A stretch of DNA of 6,625 nucleotides, from the NCBI GenBank assembly GCA_937894465.1, contig CALCRE010000234.1:1-6625 (forward strand), written 5' to 3'. Origin of the DNA: an uncultured Clostridia bacterium (GTDB lineage: Bacteria > Bacillota > Clostridia > JAAYHZ01). A program made the position numbers and the translations under genes. This document shows positions 1 to 6,625 of this stretch, in pieces. How positions within the stretch are numbered: position 1 is the first letter of the stretch; each line of letters opens with the position of its first letter. Below the pieces are notes generated by a model that had not been told where the DNA came from, ran no database searches, and saw nothing but the letters and a program-made list of their open reading frames with translations.

Positions 1-36
1 AAGAAGGAGGATGGCACTTCCTCCCACCGCCTAAAG

Positions 37-870
37 GTGATGGGTTTCCGTGCCTGGTATTATATGAACGAATACTTATTAACCTTATATAACCGACTAT
101 GTGAAAAAGCTTATGAAGATCATCCAAATGCCGATTATGACAGCCCGGAGTTTGAGCATATCTTGGATGGTTGCCAACAAGAATGGGCAGATTCGGTGAT
201 TCCTGACAAGAATGAATCCGTCAATGACCGGTTGATGACTCTTGACTTTCATGGATTAACTAAATTGTTTGAAAAATTATGTGAAAGTGATTTTCCCATG
301 CCTATGGCCGTATTGATCGCATTAGACCGGTTTGAACAACAAGCAGGCGAATATTTGGCTAAGAATGCATTCGATATGATGGAAAGAAAAGATCAACCGA
401 ATGTATACATCAGTATTCAAGCGGCAAAAGCTTTGGGAAGGCTTCAAAAGATTGATTACATTCCTTCTTTGGTTTCATACATTGAGCAGCTGCCCTCTCA
501 TGAGGAATTGTTTATTGAAAGTACGGCAGAGGGATTGATGGATATGGGGCTTTCTGCAATGGATCCTATGATAGAGAGCATCAATAAAGCTCAAACGGTG
601 AATAACAATATAGAATATTTGTTACAGGCCTTGTCACAGTTAGGAAGAATTCATAAGGAACCGGATACATTCAATTGCTTGAAGACGGCCTTTTTAAGAA
701 TGGACAACAAGGAATTGGGTGCACTGTGTATTGCAGAATATAACGACATACGGGGAGTCGCCTTTCTGAATACTTGGTTGGATCATCATAAAAGTGAGTT
801 GTCCCGAGAGAGCTATTATGAAATATTGCATTGTATCAAAGCTTTGGGGGGAAGAGTGGATCTTTTCTGA
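37..870 (+). CDS. HEAT-repeat-like helical protein of unknown function; 5' end uncertain
   Basis: I do not recognise a named family. The 277-residue product has no signal peptide, membrane segment or catalytic motif, so it is probably cytoplasmic. From about residue 88 it reads as successive pairs of amphipathic helices, roughly 88-117, 123-150, 157-185, 192-220 and 226-248. Motifs such as IQAAKALGRL, TAEGLMDMGL and LLQALSQLGRI are typical of HEAT or PBS-lyase-like scaffolds that bind proteins. The first 60 residues are more acidic and helical. The start is unsure. GTG at 37 and ATG at 40 have only AAAGGTG directly abutting them, ATG at 64 has no clear ribosome binding site, and the frame is open back to base 1, so the gene may begin upstream of the window. 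The first dozen upstream codons are richer in G/C at third positions than the gene body, which argues mildly against that extension. It is followed 67 bases later by the cwlD-like gene on the same strand. Confidence 0.8.
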   Translation: MMGFRAWYYMNEYLLTLYNRLCEKAYEDHPNADYDSPEFEHILDGCQQEWADSVIPDKNESVNDRLMTLDFHGLTKLFEKLCESDFPMPMAVLIALDRFEQQAGEYLAKNAFDMMERKDQPNVYISIQAAKALGRLQKIDYIPSLVSYIEQLPSHEELFIESTAEGLMDMGLSAMDPMIESINKAQTVNNNIEYLLQALSQLGRIHKEPDTFNCLKTAFLRMDNKELGALCIAEYNDIRGVAFLNTWLDHHKSELSRESYYEILHCIKALGGRVDLF

Positions 871-937
871 AAACTATGCATGTACCGGCTCATAACTGAA
901 TAGAATAGTACAAAGATTTCTATGGGTTGGTGATTAT

Positions 938-1654
938 ATGTTTATTGTTATCAGAAAACACAACATCTTATTGGTACTACTTGTTTTGTTGTTGGCGGTC
1001 TCGATTTTCGGATTGACCTATGCATCGGGAAACACTGCGCCGGTTTCGAATATCGCTTACAAGCCGATTAAGATTATGTTAGACCCGGGTCACGGGGGAG
1101 AAGATCCGGGTGCGGTCAGCGATTATTCCGGGGTCAGAGAAAAGGATTTGAACCTGGATGTTGCTTTTAAGTTAAAAACTCTTTTGGAAGAATTCGGGTA
1201 TGAAGTGGTCATGACCAGGGAGACCGATACATTGCACTACCCTGACGATACACCCGGTTATACCGCTAAAAGAAGAGAAGACTTGAACAATCGAAAAAGA
1301 ATGATGGATGAAACGGACGCGAACATCATTGTCAGCATCCATATGAATAAGTTTGGTCAGACGAAGTACTTTGGTGCCCAAACATTCTATCCGGTCAAAA
1401 GCAATGATTCTAAAAAGCTTGCCGACAGTATACAAAATCAGATCAAGCAATTAGTGGATCCGAATAATGAAAGGGAGCCTCAGGGAACCAAGCAAGAGCT
1501 GATTATTCTTAAGAACAATGCGAAAACCATTTGTATCGTTGAATGTGGATTTTTATCCAATCAAGAAGAAGAGAAGTTATTGCAGGATAGTGATTACAGG
1601 CAAAAAATCGCTCAGGCTATTAAAGCCGGAATTGATGATTACTTCAAGGAGTGA
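938..1654 (+). CDS. cwlD: N-acetylmuramoyl-L-alanine amidase, CwlD-like (Amidase_3)
   Basis: This is a zinc-dependent amidase that cleaves the bond between muramic acid and L-alanine in peptidoglycan. At 238 residues it matches Bacillus subtilis CwlD (about 237) in length and layout. Residues 9-28 form a hydrophobic signal or anchor segment with a possible cleavage site after TYA, so the enzyme acts outside the membrane. The catalytic domain spans about 44-236. Likely zinc ligands are His52 in LDPGHGG, Glu68 in REKDLNL and His135 in VSIHMN; the catalytic Glu202 lies in VECGFLSN. The segment PGYTAKRREDLNNR (106-119) and GAQTFY (146-151) also resemble CwlD, as recalled, rather than general autolysins, and there are no SH3 or other wall-binding repeats. 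In spore formers CwlD strips peptides so that PdaA can help make the muramic-delta-lactam needed for germination; in Clostridioides difficile it works with the lipoprotein GerS. GGTGAT at 929-934 precedes ATG by 3 bases. The family call is firm; the sporulation role is inferred. Confidence 0.9.
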   Translation: MFIVIRKHNILLVLLVLLLAVSIFGLTYASGNTAPVSNIAYKPIKIMLDPGHGGEDPGAVSDYSGVREKDLNLDVAFKLKTLLEEFGYEVVMTRETDTLHYPDDTPGYTAKRREDLNNRKRMMDETDANIIVSIHMNKFGQTKYFGAQTFYPVKSNDSKKLADSIQNQIKQLVDPNNEREPQGTKQELIILKNNAKTICIVECGFLSNQEEEKLLQDSDYRQKIAQAIKAGIDDYFKE

Positions 1655-3584
1655 TTTCGCCGTTTTCCCGGAGGAATGAATTGTGTTCTTCTTCCTTGGA
1701 AGCCCACTGCTCATACTTTTCTTCCAATATACCGGATTGTTCGTCCAATAACATTTGTAATCTTCCCAAATGCTCATGGTCGGACGAACGATCCGGGTCT
1801 GACATATCGGTTTGAATCGTATCGATCTGTGCTTCAAGCTCCTCGATTTCCTTTTCAAGTTTGTCAAGTGCATTCTTTATCTTTCGATATTCGCTTTGTA
1901 GTTCTTTTCTTCGTTGATAATCTAACGCACCTTTGGATTTCTCAACCTTCTGACTACCGTTTTGTTCCTCGGTTTGTGCCAATCGGTTTTGCCATGTGTC
2001 ATAATCTCCGGTAAAATCAGTTATACCTTCTTTGCCAAAATGCAAAAATCTTGTTCCAAGTTTTTGTACAAAGTATCGGTCATGAGATACGCATAAAACC
2101 GCCCCTTCAAATTCCGCCAAAGCGTTTTCCAGCACTTCCCTCGATGCAATGTCCAAGTTGTTGGTGGGCTCGTCCAAAATCAAAAAATCCGCATCGGTGT
2201 ACAACAACTTTACAATGCTTACCCTCGTTTTTTCTCCGCCGCTTAATGTGCCGATGACCTTATTAACATCATCCCCTGTAAACAAAAAGGCGGCCAACAT
2301 ATTTCTTATTTGGGTTTCAGTTACTTTCTCATTACCTCCCCATACTTCGTCGATGATGGTATTATCCGGATCCAAGTCCTCCAACTCTTGATCGAAGTAT
2401 GCGGTCTTGATGGTCCTGGCTATATGGGATTCTCCTTTGTCCGGCTTTATTTTCTCGGCAATAATTTTTAACAAAGTGGTTTTTCCGCAGCCGTTAGGGC
2501 CTGTGACAAACACTTTTTCGCCTCTTTTGATTTCAAAAGACAAATCTGAAAACAAGTGATTCTTACTGTAAGATTTATACAGACCCTCCACCCAAAGTAC
2601 ATCATTAGAAGATACCACATCGGTTTTCAGACGTATGTCAATCTTCTTTTCGCGGGTAACAGGTTTATCGATCCGTTCCATTTTATCCAACATCTTCATT
2701 CTGCTTTCCGCTGCAATAATGTTTCTTTCCCGATTCCATTGGTGTTGTTTTTCGATAAACTTCTCAATTTTCAAGATCTTTGCTTGCTGTGTCTTGTAAT
2801 GGTGAGCCTGTATTTCATACCGCTTGTCTCTCTTTTTGATGTATTCGGTGTAGTTCCCATTGTATTCATTTAATTTTTGATTGGAAATATGGATAATCCC
2901 TGTGACGACTTTATCTAAAAAATATCGATCATGGGAAATCACCAGTAAGGCTCCGGTATAGCTTTTTAAAAAATCCTCCAGCCAACTGATGGAGTCAATG
3001 TCCAAGTGGTTTGTGGGCTCGTCCAACAATAAAAGGTCAGGTTTGGACAACAGAAGCTTAGCCAGTGCGAAGCGGGTTTTCTGTCCGCCGCTCAAAGACG
3101 AAACCTTCAATGAAAAACTGTCTTGATCAAATCCTAAACCTCGTAAAATACCCTTGGTTCGAGATTGGTACTCATACCCTCTCAACCGTTCAAACTCCTC
3201 GTTCAAGCGGCTTATATGATTGATTAACCTGACTTGTTCCTTCGGGTCTTCCGCCTTATGCAACAATTGTTGAAATTCCTCAATTTGTTTCTCTATTTCA
3301 ATGACATGTTCAAAAGCTTTTAATCCTTCTTCCCAAATAGTCAGATCTTCATCCAAATGCAAATCCTGTTCCAATGTCCCAATGGTTACACCGGGGGCAA
3401 TGGAGACAGAGCCTATTTCAGGTTCAAGCTTCCTTTGGATGAGATGAAACAAGGTTGTTTTCCCGGAACCGTTTAAACCCACCACTCCTATTTTAGAATC
3501 GTTGTTAATGTCCGCCGTCGCTTCACTGAATATGGTGTTGTCACCGTATGAAAATGTCAAGTTCTTAATGGCTATATATTTCAT
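1644..3584 (-). CDS. ABC-F family ATPase, YdiF/Uup-like, ribosome-associated
   Basis: A 646-residue soluble protein with two fused ATP-binding cassettes and no membrane domain, the hallmark of ABC-F translation factors, which bind the ribosomal E site and act on stalled or poorly positioned tRNA. Cassette 1 has Walker A GLNGSGKT (36-43), signature LSGGQ (164-168), Walker B ending in Asp188-Glu189 and switch His218. Cassette 2 has GPNGCGKT (362-369), LSGGE (447-451), Asp471-Glu472 and His501, so both sites look ATPase-competent. The charged helical linker at about 242-325, including RNIIAAESRMKMLDKMERID, corresponds to the P-site-tRNA-interacting region. Residues 553-632 form a Lys/Glu-rich coiled coil like the C-terminal domain of Uup and YdiF. 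This favours a housekeeping factor over an antibiotic-resistance ABC-F, but sequence alone does not settle that. The start is supported by AAAGGTGA at 3592-3599, 7 bases from ATG, and a good promoter. The stop overlaps the end of the convergent cwlD-like gene. Confidence 0.95.
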   Translation of the reverse strand: MKYIAIKNLTFSYGDNTIFSEATADINNDSKIGVVGLNGSGKTTLFHLIQRKLEPEIGSVSIAPGVTIGTLEQDLHLDEDLTIWEEGLKAFEHVIEIEKQIEEFQQLLHKAEDPKEQVRLINHISRLNEEFERLRGYEYQSRTKGILRGLGFDQDSFSLKVSSLSGGQKTRFALAKLLLSKPDLLLLDEPTNHLDIDSISWLEDFLKSYTGALLVISHDRYFLDKVVTGIIHISNQKLNEYNGNYTEYIKKRDKRYEIQAHHYKTQQAKILKIEKFIEKQHQWNRERNIIAAESRMKMLDKMERIDKPVTREKKIDIRLKTDVVSSNDVLWVEGLYKSYSKNHLFSDLSFEIKRGEKVFVTGPNGCGKTTLLKIIAEKIKPDKGESHIARTIKTAYFDQELEDLDPDNTIIDEVWGGNEKVTETQIRNMLAAFLFTGDDVNKVIGTLSGGEKTRVSIVKLLYTDADFLILDEPTNNLDIASREVLENALAEFEGAVLCVSHDRYFVQKLGTRFLHFGKEGITDFTGDYDTWQNRLAQTEEQNGSQKVEKSKGALDYQRRKELQSEYRKIKNALDKLEKEIEELEAQIDTIQTDMSDPDRSSDHEHLGRLQMLLDEQSGILEEKYEQWASKEEEHNSFLRENGEITP

Positions 3585-3591
3585 TCAAATG

Positions 3592-3599
3592 TCACCTTT
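3592..3599 (-). promoter_or_regulatory. Ribosome binding site of the ABC-F gene
   Basis: Read on the minus strand this is AAAGGTGA, a good partial match to the 16S anti-Shine-Dalgarno complement, 7 bases upstream of the ATG at 3584-3582. It fixes the ABC-F start and lies within a leader of only about 19 bases. Confidence 0.75.
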
Positions 3600-3609
3600 C
3601 CAAGGGTAT

Positions 3610-3638
3610 ATTATAGCACAGGTTAAAAGGCATGTGAA
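3610..3638 (-). promoter_or_regulatory. Sigma-A-type promoter with extended -10, ABC-F gene
   Basis: On the minus strand TTCACA (3638-3633, five of six bases of the -35 consensus) is followed after exactly 17 bases by a perfect TATAAT (3615-3610). The -10 is preceded by TGC, giving an extended -10 (TGCTATAAT). Transcription would start near 3603, leaving a leader of about 19 bases. That leaves no room for the long attenuator leaders found before many antibiotic-inducible ABC-F genes, which fits constitutive expression. Confidence 0.8.
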
Positions 3639-3646
3639 CAGGCATG
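3628..3646. repeat. Direct repeat AGGCATG x2, possible operator
   Basis: AGGCATG occurs at 3628-3634 and again at 3640-3646, a 12-base period. The first copy overlaps the ABC-F -35 box; the second sits between the two divergent -35 boxes. A weaker related copy, AGGACATG, is at 3658-3665, in the spacer of the rightward promoter. The placement would suit a regulator binding site, but such short repeats can arise by chance. Confidence 0.3.
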
Positions 3647-3648
3647 GT

Positions 3649-3677
3649 TTGCATAAAAGGACATGAAAGATTATAAT
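3649..3677 (+). promoter_or_regulatory. Sigma-A-type promoter of the lipoprotein gene
   Basis: A perfect TATAAT lies at 3672-3677. Exactly 17 bases upstream is TTGCAT (3649-3654), which keeps the conserved TTG of the -35 box but is otherwise a poor match. Transcription would begin near 3684, giving a leader of about 27 bases that contains the ribosome binding site. With the weak -35 it may need an activator. Confidence 0.65.
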
Positions 3678-3700
3678 ACAAAGATAAAGGAAAAATAATT

Positions 3701-3706
3701 GGAGGG
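3701..3706 (+). promoter_or_regulatory. Ribosome binding site that sets the lipoprotein start at 3711
   Basis: GGAGGG is a strong Shine-Dalgarno sequence spaced correctly for ATG at 3711. The same frame can be opened four codons earlier at TTG 3699, but the ribosome binding site would then lie inside the coding sequence. ATG 3711 also gives a normal lipoprotein signal peptide beginning MRRVLIYLF. Confidence 0.85.
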
Positions 3707-3710
3707 CTGT

Positions 3711-6473
3711 ATGAGAAGAGTACTGATATACTTGTTCGTCATATCCTATATATTTCTAAGCGCTTGCGGATCCGGAGCTGATACCGGCTTGGTGACGGAT
3801 ACAAACGAAACCGTCAGTGAGACTACGGTTTCCGAACCTCTTGAGACCCAGCAGATCAGTTATAGAGATCCTGATATGGATTATCTGTTTTTCGATTCCT
3901 GTGACTCTTTAGAAGAAAACGAATGGAATTTGTCCGGCGTTTCCGATCAGGTCATCATTGCAGATTCTAAAAGTGTATATGGAGACTTTCAAGTGGAACC
4001 GGGAACTTTCGGACTGTATGCCGACAGGGAGACCGGTACATATGCATCCATGAGTAAGAATTTAGAAATTGGCGACGGGCCTTGGACCTTTGAAATCCGT
4101 ATGGATGTCAAGGACTTGCTCCATCCTGCTTCCAATAAAGAATGGAGAGGTCTGGTTTTTGATATATTTGCACAATCAAAACGTTTCTACATAGCTGTGA
4201 ATGCGGATGGTTACATATATGGACAACAAGGAAATGCCAACACCCAAAAACCTCTTCGTGTAGAAGGTTTAAGCGGATATAACACATGGCGATTCATCTA
4301 TAACGGCGCATCGAAAGTGTATGTATTGTTAGATGGCAGGCTGATCGGCCAATTTGATGGAACCTGGTCAACCGCAGAGGCTCCCGACGGCATTCATATT
4401 CGAAATGTTCCTTTGAACATTGAGTCAGGTAAAAATCACGTCATTATTGACCATATCGGATTTAGCTTAGGGGATATACCGGATTGGATTGAAAGTGATC
4501 CTCATATTGTATTTATCAATGCAATGCCTAGAGCCGACAGCACAGATCTATTGCTGACGGCAAAAGTGTCGGATATTCAAAGTGAATGGATCTCGGACGG
4601 TAAAACTCAGATCAATCTGTTTTTGATGTCTGGAAATGACATTATTTCCGAGACCAGTGTCAAGTTGACATCAAAAAATGCATATATCCATATGAATGCT
4701 AAGAATCAAACCGGCGTGTTGAAATTAAGTGCCTTCTTGGTTCGTGATAATTCGATTATATATGAATACAACAGAAAGATAAATGTATCTGAATCGGTGG
4801 AGATTGTTCCAAAAGGCGGTCAGATCACCTCAGTTCCGGGAGTAACTCATTTGTTTGACCAGATGGAAAGAATCGATAACTATGAGGGCGCAGGGTGGAA
4901 GCTCGTTCATTACAGATATAACGGCAACGATGAAGTGTATTATGCTCTTGACTCCAAGCCTTCCACAGAGGGACTTGAAATTCCGGTGGAAGTAGTAGGA
5001 TGGTTCGGTGTTGTGATGGGATATTTAAATGGAACACAACAAATAGGTGTGGATTTCGGGGAAGGATTCATTGAAGTGGAAGTGGAAAAAACCATCTTTT
5101 TACCCAAGGATGAGGTAGGTGAAGGTACTATCAAGGAAGTATTCTTGGGAGCGGCAAATTTTTCCGGACAGAAAATAAAGCTTCGAGCTGTAAATCCTAA
5201 GAAAGCCCGTGTGGCTTATATTAAGTTCATTGGCTTGACGGATGAGCAAATCAAAGTATGGCAAGCACCTTCCGACGGTGTGAAACGAGCGATTTTTAAT
5301 AACGACGGATACTCGGACTTTGGCTCCGGCTATTACCCGGATACACAGTCTCTTTTACAAAGAGCAGTGGATATCTATAAAGACAAGGAAGTGGGCATTC
5401 TTGAATTTTGTCTGGGAACCACATTCGCCTTAAACCACAACAGTGAGATTGCCGGCAAACCCTTTGAGAATATCAGTCAGCATGCGAAGGATAACCTGAT
5501 GCGAGATGGGGACAAAACAGGTGTGAATCAAATCATGAACTTTTCTAAATCTAATATCATTCCTGTTCAAGAAGTGGCATTAAGAGCGGATGAATATGGA
5601 ATCAAGACATTTGCGTCCCTCCGTATGAATGCTTTTTATGATCCGGCGACTTATCCTTGGCTTAATGGTAATATATATGATCAATACGCCGATTACCGCA
5701 TAAAGAACGCCGGTGGCGGATACACGAAAAACATTAGCTATGCTTCTCAAACCATTCGGGATCTTATTACGGATATTTTGATCGAAGCGGCATCCTTCGA
5801 TGGTGTGGACGGTGTGAACTTGGACTTTAACAGATATCCGGACTGCGTGGGTTATGAAGACGAACTGGTGGAACCGTTTATGGAAGAATACGGATTCGAC
5901 CCGAGGAAGGAGTTGGATGAAACTCAAAAAGAAAGCTGGGTTACCTATAAAGCCGGTGTATATAATGACTTTATGAAAAATCTCCGGGAGAAGCTTCCGG
6001 ACAAGAAAATATCCGTTCGAATTCCGGAAACCGGATGGAAAGCATATGGATTTGATTTAAAAACATGGATTGATAACAAGTATATTGATATATTAACCCC
6101 TTCCACAATAGGATATGAGAATTTCTTTGACATCAAGCCTTTCGTGGAGCTGGTGAAAGACAGTGACGTTTTATTGTATGGCGGAATCAACCACTATTTG
6201 GCCGGTCATGACTTGACCAAGCAGGAGGAGGATTTGATTAAAAAGGGTGTAAAAGTGGATTTAGGACACAGTTACGTTACTCCGGAACAATATTTGGAGC
6301 GAGCTTGGGTTCTCTATAATGAGGGTTGTGATGGTATTCATGTATTCAATAATTGGAGAGGTACGGATATTATAGGACTGATTGGTGATAAGCAATATGT
6401 TGAAAAGTGGTATGGCTTTACGTATCCTGCACAAACCAAAAGCGAAAATATACTGATGGAAAAGGTCAACTAA
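3711..6473 (+). CDS. Large surface lipoprotein with LamG-like region and glycosidase-like TIM barrel
   Basis: The 920-residue product starts with a type II signal peptide: MRR, a hydrophobic stretch, then lipobox LSAC with Cys19, so it should be lipid-anchored outside the membrane. A Thr/Ser/Glu-rich linker (about 22-50) follows. Residues 55-255 resemble a LamG/concanavalin-like beta-sandwich (WTFEIRM, WRFIYNG, VYVLLDG, IDHIGFSLGD). Residues 260-365 look Ig-like. Residues 375-515 form another beta-rich domain (EIPVEVVGWFGVVMGYLNG) resembling domains that precede glycosidase-like barrels. Residues 525-885 look like a TIM barrel of the family-10-like glycosyl hydrolase (GHL10/DUF187) type. Its strongest motif is DGVDGVNLDFNRYP (697-710); Asp705 and Glu773 (in IPETGW) are my guesses for catalytic acids. 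The role is probably binding and cleaving a polysaccharide or wall glycan; substrate and exact family are unknown. It has its own promoter and terminator, so it is monocistronic. Confidence 0.85.
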   Translation: MRRVLIYLFVISYIFLSACGSGADTGLVTDTNETVSETTVSEPLETQQISYRDPDMDYLFFDSCDSLEENEWNLSGVSDQVIIADSKSVYGDFQVEPGTFGLYADRETGTYASMSKNLEIGDGPWTFEIRMDVKDLLHPASNKEWRGLVFDIFAQSKRFYIAVNADGYIYGQQGNANTQKPLRVEGLSGYNTWRFIYNGASKVYVLLDGRLIGQFDGTWSTAEAPDGIHIRNVPLNIESGKNHVIIDHIGFSLGDIPDWIESDPHIVFINAMPRADSTDLLLTAKVSDIQSEWISDGKTQINLFLMSGNDIISETSVKLTSKNAYIHMNAKNQTGVLKLSAFLVRDNSIIYEYNRKINVSESVEIVPKGGQITSVPGVTHLFDQMERIDNYEGAGWKLVHYRYNGNDEVYYALDSKPSTEGLEIPVEVVGWFGVVMGYLNGTQQIGVDFGEGFIEVEVEKTIFLPKDEVGEGTIKEVFLGAANFSGQKIKLRAVNPKKARVAYIKFIGLTDEQIKVWQAPSDGVKRAIFNNDGYSDFGSGYYPDTQSLLQRAVDIYKDKEVGILEFCLGTTFALNHNSEIAGKPFENISQHAKDNLMRDGDKTGVNQIMNFSKSNIIPVQEVALRADEYGIKTFASLRMNAFYDPATYPWLNGNIYDQYADYRIKNAGGGYTKNISYASQTIRDLITDILIEAASFDGVDGVNLDFNRYPDCVGYEDELVEPFMEEYGFDPRKELDETQKESWVTYKAGVYNDFMKNLREKLPDKKISVRIPETGWKAYGFDLKTWIDNKYIDILTPSTIGYENFFDIKPFVELVKDSDVLLYGGINHYLAGHDLTKQEEDLIKKGVKVDLGHSYVTPEQYLERAWVLYNEGCDGIHVFNNWRGTDIIGLIGDKQYVEKWYGFTYPAQTKSENILMEKVN

Positions 6474-6488
6474 GATACGGTTTACAAG

Positions 6489-6526
6489 GCTTGGTAATCC
6501 ACATAAAAGGATTACCGAGCTTTTTT
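6489..6526 (+). terminator. Rho-independent terminator of the lipoprotein gene
   Basis: GCTTGGTAATCC (6489-6500) pairs with GGATTACCGAGC (6509-6520) over 12 base pairs with a single G-T wobble (6492/6517), around an 8-base loop, and is followed directly by six T (6521-6526). It begins 15 bases after the stop codon. The minus-strand side lacks a T tract, so it should work in one direction only. Confidence 0.93.
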
Positions 6527-6625
6527 CATCTTTGAAGGGAATAGATGATGATAACAGTTCCTGTTGCGACTAATCAGTTTTGAAGAGCGAGCGTGAAATA
6601 TAGAGCAAATCGGCGTTTTCAAGCG

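Noticed and set aside
4..17. Start of a gene at ATG 11 after AAGGAGG
   Set aside because: The spacing is zero and the frame stops after seven codons at TAA 32-34.
871..937. Promoter before cwlD, including a sporulation sigma-G or sigma-E type (TGAATA at 896-901)
   Set aside because: No acceptable -10 element lies at the right distance; the match is too poor to call.
1602..1627. Candidate terminator for the ABC-F gene inside cwlD: minus-strand GGCT-TTAAT-AGCC followed by six T
   Set aside because: The stem is only 4 base pairs and the T tract starts 7 bases after it, so it does not fit an intrinsic terminator.
1676..2873. Several plus-strand reading frames of 68-112 codons opposite the ABC-F gene
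   Set aside because: They are antisense to a well-conserved ABC-F coding sequence, lack recognisable domains and lack good ribosome binding sites.
1644..3584. Calling the ABC-F protein an antibiotic-resistance factor
   Set aside because: The Uup/YdiF-like C-terminal coiled coil and the short leader without an attenuator point to a housekeeping ABC-F.
4825..6190. Minus-strand reading frames opposite the lipoprotein gene
   Set aside because: They are shadows of a continuous, domain-bearing coding sequence, with no promoters or ribosome binding sites of their own.
6553..6565. AACAG-TTC-CTGTT hairpin in the right-hand flank
   Set aside because: A 5-base stem with a 3-base loop and no T tract; common by chance and without context.

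Overview
The window looks like chromosomal DNA from a spore-forming, low- to moderate-GC Firmicute, most likely a member of the Clostridia. The reasons are a CwlD-type spore-cortex amidase, strong AGGAGG/GGTGAT-type ribosome binding sites, sigma-A-like promoters with TATAAT boxes, and a YdiF/Uup-like ABC-F ATPase. There is no sign of phage, transposon, CRISPR or integron sequence. I cannot name the genus from sequence alone.

Layout. Bases 1-870 (+) hold a helical, HEAT-repeat-like protein of unknown function; its frame is open to the left edge, so its start may lie outside the window. After a 67-base gap comes a CwlD-like N-acetylmuramoyl-L-alanine amidase (938-1654, +). It converges on, and overlaps by 11 bases at the 3' ends, a full-length ABC-F ATPase on the minus strand (1644-3584). 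A compact intergenic region (3585-3710) carries two back-to-back sigma-A-type promoters. One drives the ABC-F gene leftward. The other drives a large lipoprotein gene rightward (3711-6473), which ends in a clear intrinsic terminator (6489-6526). The last roughly 100 bases hold no gene I can call, although a short minus-strand frame is open to the right edge.

How the genes relate. There is no single evident operon. CwlD removes peptide side chains from spore peptidoglycan so that muramic-delta-lactam can form. ABC-F proteins act on the ribosome. The 920-residue lipoprotein is the least understood item: a lipid-anchored, multi-domain surface protein with a LamG-like N-terminal region, beta-sandwich-like middle regions and a C-terminal glycosidase-like TIM barrel carrying a DGVDGVNLDFNRYP motif. 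It is probably a carbohydrate-active enzyme of unknown substrate and is the best candidate here for new biology. I see no convincing evidence of a wholly new multi-gene system.
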